Shown here: positions 57,746 through 64,000 of the stretch, in pieces
How the letters are laid out: each line of letters begins with the position of its first letter
Numbering within the stretch: the first letter of the stretch is position 1
NCBI GenBank assembly: GCA_016584495.1
Contig: WAID01000004.1
Coordinates: forward strand, 1,426,001 to 1,490,000
Direction: 5' to 3'
Source of the DNA: Celoporthe dispersa
Taxonomy: Eukaryota > Ascomycota > Sordariomycetes > Diaporthales > Cryphonectriaceae
Length of the DNA: 64,000 bases
The notes under the pieces: model-generated
Told to the model about the DNA's origin: nothing
Database searches by the model: none
Seen by the model: the letters and a program-made list of their open reading frames with translations, nothing else
Made by a program: the position numbers and the translations under genes

Positions 57746-57772
57746 ATGCAAAAGGGCCTGCCAGCATGGTAG
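57746..57772 (+). promoter_or_regulatory. Overlapping 8-codon uORF at the MFS start codon
   Basis: An upstream ATG at 57746 opens eight codons and stops at a TAG at 57770-57772, just past the main ATG at 57766 in another frame. Ribosomes using it would bypass or must reinitiate at the main start. The function is inferred. Confidence 0.45.
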
Positions 57773-59773
57773 CCCTCCGAGACGTGCCCTTAGCCCACGG
57801 CAGACCGCTGGAACATCACGGCAAGCCTGACGAGGTTGCAGACCAGATAACAAGGCTCGAGTCAGAACTGCTGTTTCGGGAGTCTGCCATCCCACCATGG
57901 CGCTTCGCCTTCCTCTGTGTTGGGTGAGCTGACCTCGCGCTGGGGCCCTCTCAGACAGCCAGACCGGGTTGATCTCTAGCCTGACTGACGCCCCCTCCCA
58001 GCCTCTGCCTCGGCCTCTTCATGGCCATGATGGATGCCTCCATCGTTGCCACGAGTCTCTACACCATCGGTACGGATTTTAACGATCTCGAGTACGTCAA
58101 CTGGATCGCCCTGGCCTATACACTGGCCTTTCTCGGGTGCTCGGTTCTCTTTGCCAGCATAGCCGATGTGGTTGGCAGACGGAATGCCTTCATTGCAGCC
58201 TTTGTCCTCTTCTTTGCCTTCTCCCTTGGCTGCGGCTTCTCTCAAGATATGAGCACCATCATTGCGTGCCGAACCTTTCAAGGCATCGGCGGCGCCGGCC
58301 TGTGAGCATTACCCAAGACCACCGTCTACCAGACCCACACGAGACTGACCATGTGCTAGGTTCTCAGTGACGATGATTATATTCCCCGAGTTGACCCCTC
58401 CGAATCGCACAAGCAGCATCGCGCCTCTGATCGGGATGGTCATTTCTATGGGAGGCGTGCTTGGTCCCGTCCTCGGCGGTGTCTTTACGAAATACGTGTC
58501 ATGGCGATGGATATTCTGGATCAAGTCAGTTTCATGCCCGCTTGTTTGGTTGAGTCTGGGGCTGCTGCTACTGTGTAGCCCGTACTGACTGAATCTTTTA
58601 GTGGGCCGCTTGGGTTTGTGTCCATGATCCTCTTCTACATCGCCTGGCCGAAAGCAGAGCACCTCCCTACCATCCGCAAGCGATCCTGGAAGGACATGGA
58701 TTTTATAGGATCGTTTCTGGTCGTCGCAGCTGCTGTCCTCGTCACCTTCGCATTCCAGAATGCCGGCACGGAGGCGGGGAAGACGGACGTCTGGGCAAGG
58801 GTGCTGTTTATTACTCCTCTCGTGACTGGTATCTCTTGTTGGGTCGGCCTGCTCGGGTGGGAATTAACGTTCAAACGTCTCTGGCCTCGAAAGATGGCAG
58901 CCGTGCCTCTGGGTTTGTTCCGAAATCACGTCTTTGCGGCGTCGACCCTGAACACGGTTTTCCTCGGGTTTGCCTACCTGGCCACGCTCTACGCGGTGCC
59001 CTTGCGCCTGCAAGTCGTCAACGGGAAGAGCCCCATCACGGCCGGCGTCATGATGCTCCCCATGCTCGGCGGGACTGGTATCGGCAGCGCGCTCACCGGG
59101 ATGCTTAGCAGAAAGCGAAACCGACTGAGCGAAACGATGACCGTCGCAACAGCGATGGTCACGCTGGGTCTCGCGCTGGAGACGACAGTATCGGACTCGC
59201 TAGAGGTGGAGCCGAAGTTCCTGGGTTTCCTGGTCTTCATCGGTCTGGGTTATGGGATGGTCACATCCTCGGCGACGATGTTCACGGCGATAGAGTCGTC
59301 TATTCCTGAGCATGGTAAGTGTCCCCAGCGGTGGCAACTAGTTCGAGGACCATGCACACCAAGGCTAAACAAGCTCCTCGCCAGCTCCCGCCCAGGGTAT
59401 CATCTCTCAGTCCCGCATGCTCGGGGGAAGCATCGGGATTGCCATGTCCTCGGCGGTGCTGGCGGCTCAGCAGCGGACAAACCTGGCCGGAATTGTCTCG
59501 CCCTCTGCCCTTACGGACCTGCAGGGCGCAGAGGCGGGGCTGACAGGAACCCAACTTGCCCTGATCCGCAAGACGTACAACGATTCCTTCGTCGAGACTA
59601 TGAAGGTGTGTGCGATAGTCGCAGGTGTCGGCGTGCTCATCACGATGGGGACCTACCGCCGCGGCAGGGTGTCGATCGCCGAGCAGAGACAGCAGCAGGT
59701 CCGAGAAGAGATCGAGCGCCGCCGCGCTGAGAAGGAATCGGTAGGCTCAAATACATCCGATCGGTCAGCCTGA
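57766..59773 (+). CDS. Major facilitator superfamily transporter, DHA2 (14-TMS) type
   Basis: The closest class is drug:H+ antiporter-2 efflux pumps of the plasma membrane; the substrate is unknown. Exons are 57766-57923, 58002-58301, 58360-58524, 58602-59314 and 59385-59773; 574 residues with all junctions in frame and no break. TM1 begins at FLCVGLCLGLFMAMMDASIV. Motif A is ADVVGRRNAF after TM2. The motif C region is GPVLGGVFTKYVSWRWIFWI in TM5, typical of DHA exporters. Later helices include FIGSFLVVAAAVLVTFAF and LGGSIGIAMSSAVLA (TM13-like), and the cytosolic tail is basic/acidic (REEIERRRAEKES). A TATA box, a 10-bp tandem repeat and an overlapping uORF precede it. There is no biosynthetic cluster around it, so a role in export of a local metabolite is not supported. 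Confidence 0.92.
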
Positions 59774-60464
59774 TCGTGGTAGCTCCGAAGCTCGTGTGTT
59801 AAGGAGGAGAAGAAAGACTGTATTAATTTCCTGAGGCTGGAAGATTGTTCAAAAAAATCGACGACGGTTGTATAAATTTTGGTAGGCGTCTGGAGGGGAA
59901 AATTGTTAGACCAGAGGCATTGTCGGCGTCTTTATGACTTGCACACTCGTTTACATCTTTACAGCCCAGTAGTTGCTACTGTTTCTGGAGGTTCATAGGA
60001 ATTTGGCGGAGTACAAAAGCATGCACACACACACGCACACATAGGGTGAATCAAAACGGTATTGTTCACTGCCGCTCTTATCGATTTGCTGCTCAGGCCG
60101 GCACGAATTACTGCCTGGAAGCCCCTAAACTTGGAGTCGCCCAGGGGCGCCGGGCAGGTAAAACGTGGCCCCTAGATCGGACATTCTCAGTGCCGGCTCC
60201 ACTGAAGTGAGGGGTAGCTCCGGTCCTGTCAGAGCTGCGGTGCCCCTCTCTTATCGGTTAACGGTGAACATGGCGGGGCGTATATCGGATTGCGTGCTAT
60301 GAGCAATATCTCTGGCGACAAAAAGTCCTGGAGTCTTTCTCAACAACAATCTCTTCCTTCTACGATTCTCTTTTTTGCACTTCTTTTCTTCTCTTTCTCA
60401 CTTCCCTCTCTTATTCAACTGTCACGAAATAACTCCTTCGTACACAAGTATTCTTGACCATCAC
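59774..60464. other. Intergenic region upstream of the SDR gene
   Basis: This 691-bp gap is MFS 3' flank plus SDR promoter. A short CA tract lies near 60021-60040 and the last 100 bp are pyrimidine-rich (TTCT, CTCT), typical of a fungal leader. No gene is seen. Confidence 0.45.
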
Positions 60465-61761
60465 ATGTTCCTCAAGGCGAGAACAGCATCCCGCACAGTC
60501 CAGCGCCTTCTCGTCTCGTCTCGTCATCCCTCCCTCGACCTCACAGCCAGCACTGCTTCTACTGCCACTACCGTCAACATCCTGAGAAGAACCATGGCCT
60601 CCTCCGCTGCTGCCAGGCGTCTCCAGGACAAGACGGTCCTCATCACGGGCGCGTCGTCCGGCATCGGCAAGAGCTGCGCCTTCGAGTTCGCTCGGACGGC
60701 GCCCAAGAACGGCCTCAGGATCATCCTGACGGCGCGCCGGGTGGAGACTCTGCAGCAGATCGCGGCGGACATCGAGAAGGAGACCGAGGGGGGTGTGAAG
60801 GTGCTGCCGGTTAAGCTGGACGTGAGCGATCCGGCGCAGGTGAAGGGGCTTGTGCCGGGGCTGCCGGAGGAGTGGAGGGGGATTGATGTGCTTGTGAACA
60901 ATGCGTAGGTTCTCTCTCTCTCTCTCTCTCAAACATGTGAGAAAATGAAAGTGGAAAAGGGTTCTGACCTGGTCTTCATCTACCAAGAGGCCTGGTCAAG
61001 GGCGTTGCCAAGGCCCCTGAGATCGCGGAGGAGGACATCAAGGTCATGTTCGACACGAATGTGACGGGGCTCATCAACATGACGCAGGCGGTCCTGCCCA
61101 TCTTCAAGACGAGGCCTGATGGCGGCGCAGGCGACGTCATTATGATTGGCTCCATCGCCGGCCGGGAGCCGTATGCCGGTGGCAGCATCTACTGCGCGAC
61201 CAAGGCGGCGGTCCGCAGCTTTACGGATGCGCTGCGGAAGGAGCTGATCTCTACGCGGATCCGGGTCATTGAGATCGATCCTGGTCAGGTCGAGACGGTA
61301 TGTTCCTGATCTGGAGAGACTCACACACATAGAGAGAGAGAGACAGTGTGTGTGTGTGTGTGTGTGTGTGGTCGTGTGTGCTGATGAGGATGCAGGAGTT
61401 CTCAGTCGTCCGGTTCTACGGAGACAAGACCAAGGCGGACAAGGTCTACGAGTGAGTATCATCATGCTCTCCCTTGGTGACGTTGATCGACGAAGACTGG
61501 AATGGGCTAACGGTGTGTTGAAAGGGGTGTGGAGCCTTTGACCCCTGATGACATCGCCGAGGTCGTGGTCTTCACAGCGACCCGGAGGGAGAATGTCGTG
61601 GTCGCTGATACGCTGATCTTCCCGCAGCACCAGGTAAGCTTTACCTTACACGGCATCTGCTCTGCTTCGCGTGTGTCTTTTTGTGTGGGTGCCACTCTGA
61701 CCGTGTTTTTTCTCTCTCTCGACAGGCTTCACCTGGACAGATTTACAAGAAGTCGGCTTAA
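60465..61761 (+). CDS. Short-chain dehydrogenase/reductase, YMR226C/YdfG-like, possible dual start
   Basis: The closest group is the NADP-dependent 3-hydroxy-acid/serine dehydrogenases (yeast YMR226C, bacterial YdfG). Exons are 60465-60904, 60988-61297, 61396-61451, 61525-61633 and 61726-61761; 316 residues from the first ATG or 273 from the ATG at 60594 (MASSAAARRLQDKTVLI), which has an ideal ACCATGG context. The cofactor loop is TGASSGIG, with NNAG after intron 1. The catalytic Ser is in IMIGSIAG, and Tyr and Lys are in YCATK. PGQVETEFSVVRFYGD and the end SPGQIYKKSA fit the family. The 43-residue extension (MFLKARTASRTVQRLLVSSR) is Arg/Ser-rich with no acidic residue in its first part, like a mitochondrial presequence. 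Introns 1 and 2 carry CT and GT microsatellites. Confidence 0.9.
60911..60930. repeat. (TC)10 microsatellite in SDR intron 1
   Basis: Ten TC units lie a few bases after the 5' splice site of intron 1. Confidence 0.9.
61346..61370. repeat. (GT)12 microsatellite in SDR intron 2
   Basis: A GT run follows a short GA run inside intron 2 and ends 25 bp before the acceptor. Confidence 0.9.
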
Positions 61762-62373
61762 AAGGGGTAAAAGATGTGTTATACAGCACAAGAGAGATAT
61801 TGAAGGCGTGTTGCGCTCTGGTTTAGGATTTTCTTGTTCAATAAAGTAGCTGCTGAAGATTCATGGAAGGACACTGGAGGCATTCGAAGCATAGAAAATA
61901 GAAATGGACTTGCCATATAACGCCTACTCTCTTAGGTGTGTTGCTGCTTGTGATATGACTTTGTCAGCAGGAGATTACAGATCTCTAGGTTGAAATTGCC
62001 AGTAAGTAGGCTCGTATCTGCAATGGTCTGTCTGCGTTAGGGACGGACACGCCCTCGCAACAAAAATTCCTGTGCAAGGCGGCGGTAGGTGATTGGCCAA
62101 TGACACGAACAGTTTCGAGGTAAGGCCTTGTAGTGAGCGGCCATCGCTCTGGAGTTTGACGGTATCTCTCTTCTTGACAGTAATTGCGATTTAAATCGCC
62201 GAATTCTTATATTTTTATTTTTGTTTTTTCCTTTCCTTTTTTCCCCCCCCTGCTCGGTGGTAGAAGTCATGAGCTGTCGCATCAGAACCGAGCGTCACCA
62301 AAAAGTCTGCTGTGCGAGCAACCAAAAAAAAACCCCCCACCTCCGCCCAAGCGGACATACCCACCTTGACGCG
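61762..62373. other. Intergenic region between SDR and XPG-like genes
   Basis: This 612-bp gap holds a T-rich/C-rich stretch near 62205-62252 and an A8 run near 62327. It is taken as SDR 3' flank and XPG promoter. No gene is seen. Confidence 0.45.
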
Positions 62374-64000
62374 ATGGGAATCCGAGGCCTCACAACTGCA
62401 CTGAGACCATTTGCTTCACGCTCCGAACTGCGCGGCCGAGTTGTCATCGATGGGCCCGGGCTAGCATACCACATCCTCACAGTCGCGAGAGCCCAGGCCG
62501 GCGCCTCGACGGCGCTTGATGAGCCCACGTATGCCGTGCTGGGCCAGACTGCCGCGCGGTGGCTTGATGAGCTGCAGTCTTGCGGGTTAACCGTGTAAGA
62601 AACACCATCCTACTGCTCTTATCATATTCTGTCGTGTTGTCTCGCGCTGACGGTCAGCTCGGCAGCGCGGCCATCTACTTTGATGGATACCTGCCGTCTT
62701 CCAAGGCGCAAGAGCGCCTGCGGAGGACATGCGGCAGCTCGAGCAGGTCGAACCAGTACTTTTTGGCCACGAGCGCAGGGGTGGCCACCAGGACAACTAC
62801 AACAAGCCAGACGAGACCAGCAGCAGCACGGCCATCTCCGCCCCTGCCGCCCTTCGTCGTGCCGGCTGTCCTCGAGTGCCTGCGCTCGCTGGAGAGGTAC
62901 CGGCCCATCACATATCTCGTCCCAGGGGAGGCAGACCCGTACTGCGCCAGCGATGTGCGCCAGCATGGAGGCACGCTGCTGACGGGGGACTCTGACTTCC
63001 TGCTCTACGATCTTGGTCCGACGGGCAGCGTGGTCTTCTTCCAGGACGTTCAGCCCGAGCTAAGCGGCGTGGGAGGAGGAGGGGGACGGGGAACCCGTGC
63101 ATGTCTGCCCTGACGTACAGCCCGGTGGATATTTGTGAGAGGTTGACCGTGGGACCTGCTGTACAGGGAGGGATGCTGGCCCTGGCGTACGAGATGAGCC
63201 AGGCTCAGGATCGGGGTGTTCAGGCGCTGCTCTCGAGACCTCGGTCACAGTGGACATGCCAGACGGCCTCTCACGCTCCCCCTGTACGCCGAGTTCACAT
63301 CTCAGTATCTCATATCTGCGGAGTCCCTTGCTCGCGTCCCCAGCTATATGAGCCTCCTCGACCCCAGGGTGTCCGAGGTCGTTCTGGACTGGGCCGCCCT
63401 CGCAGGACACGGAGGGCCCTCGTCACCAGCTGTCAGGCCGGCACGGAACCCTGTGATCTATCTGCCCTCGCTGCTGGACCGGTGGGACCGGGCCAGCGCA
63501 TGGAACACGTGCACTCCCGTACGACAGCTGGCGTACAGCCTCTGCCGAGGCGGTCAGGAGCCGGTCTCGACAATGACGGAATACCGGCGGACGCTATCTG
63601 AAAAGTCTACAGGACAGCAGGTGCAGCTGCTGGGACCCCAAGAGGTCGCTGGCTCCCTACGCGACACCCGCAGCTACATTATCCAATTCCTCAAGGCGCA
63701 TACTGCTGGTGAGGGGGGTGCGGAGGCTCGAGTGGATCACCGCATGCCTGGGTTTCGAGATCTCGCACGCCGCGGCAGAGGGCAAGGAGTCCACAGCACT
63801 GAAGCTCGTGCAGAGGGCCGTCGCGTCCGGCGGACGACTCGACCCGGGCGACTGGGAGTCTCTCCACCTGGCCGCTCTGATCCAGGGCGCCATGTACTCG
63901 CTGCGTATACTGCGGCAGGTCCTAAAGTGCAGGGTCGGGGCTGTGTTTGCGAGCTCGGGTCTGGAGGCGCAACAACTGCTGCGCGAGATGGTGGGGTGTC
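62374..64000 (+). CDS. XPG/Asteroid-like nuclease-fold protein, 3'-truncated by window edge, several frame breaks
   Basis: Asteroid-type proteins have a FEN1/XPG fold; catalytic activity is unproven. Exon 1, 62374-62594, encodes MGIRGLTTALRPFASRSEL with VVIDGPGLAYHIL, the XPG-N block. After an intron, exon 2 from 62666 continues AAIYFDGYLPSSKAQERL, then PPFVVPAVLECLRSLERY, the XPG-I-like ITYLVPGEADPYCA and GGTLLTGDSDFLLYDLG, which retain the acidic residues of the fold. Later segments read ALTYSPVDICERLTV, LYAEFTSQYLISAESLARV, VSEVVLDWAALAGHGG, RDTRSYIIQFLKAHTAG and RRLEWITACLGFEISHAAAE. These lie in different frames, with breaks at the G5 at 63081-63085, near 63228, the C5 near 63281-63285 and near 63703-63716. 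The C terminus is outside the window. Confidence 0.8.

Larger units (their letters stand above)
48356..57765. other. 9.4-kb gene-poor region
   Basis: No conserved coding segment, tRNA or rRNA was recognised. The first 3 kb carry many homopolymers and purine/pyrimidine tracts: T11 near 48420, A-rich near 48940, C10 near 49296, G12 near 50348, C8 near 51376. An A/T-only tract lies at about 51955-52024. From about 53900 to 55950 the sequence is visibly more A+T-rich, with many short ORFs and no repeats I can match. G10 occurs near 56639. The last 500 bp are the MFS promoter and leader. Non-coding RNA or decayed repeats are possible but not shown. Confidence 0.4.

Noticed and set aside
57766..64000. 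MFS-SDR-XPG set as a secondary-metabolite cluster
   Set aside because: There is no synthase, cyclase or P450 gene nearby, and the SDR and XPG-like proteins are conserved housekeeping types.

Overview
The window comes from the nuclear genome of a filamentous ascomycete, most likely a Sordariomycete. Genes are spliced with short introns (mostly 48-110 nt, gtaagt/gtgagt-type donors, CAG/TAG acceptors). The gene set is fungal: a Zn2Cys6 regulator, the MNN9 mannan polymerase subunit, an Asi3-like RING protein and a fungal HEI10. Intergenic DNA is rich in CT/GT/CA microsatellites and in G or C homopolymers. No tRNA, rRNA, CRISPR array or intact transposon was seen.

Layout. 0-12.6 kb: SYF1 (minus, 3' end outside the window), VMA8 (plus), MSL1/U2B'' (minus), a GEA/GBF1-type Arf exchange factor (minus) and MNN9 (minus). 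13.9-14.9 kb: a probable unrecognised minus-strand gene. 15-25 kb, compact: MTR3 (plus), Asi3-like RING membrane protein (plus), SEN34 (minus), ELP4 (minus), RPB8 (plus), NUDIX/DUF4743 hydrolase (minus). 28-40 kb: OPI10/Hikeshi (plus), YND1 apyrase (minus), an unrecognised coiled-coil protein (minus), HEI10 (minus) and, divergently, ULA1 (plus). 45.8-48.4 kb: a Zn2Cys6 regulator resembling COL-26/BglR, with about 6 kb of apparently gene-free DNA before it and 9.4 kb after it. 57.7-64 kb: a DHA2-type MFS transporter, a short-chain dehydrogenase and an XPG/Asteroid-like protein cut by the window end, all plus strand.

Most genes are unlinked housekeeping functions: splicing, RNA polymerase, exosome, tRNA splicing, Elongator, V-ATPase, and Golgi traffic and glycosylation. 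GEA, MNN9 and YND1 all act in the Golgi. HEI10 and ULA1 share a promoter, and both families have been tied to crossover control in other organisms.

The most striking property is technical or genomic rather than a new system. At least nine conserved genes, several of them essential in yeast (SYF1, GEA family, RPB8), each carry one to four single-base frame breaks, nearly all in short mononucleotide runs, while protein similarity continues in the shifted frame. The other genes are clean. Consensus-sequence error is the simplest explanation. Gene models here must be built across those breaks, and I give their positions. I found no convincing previously undescribed multi-gene system.
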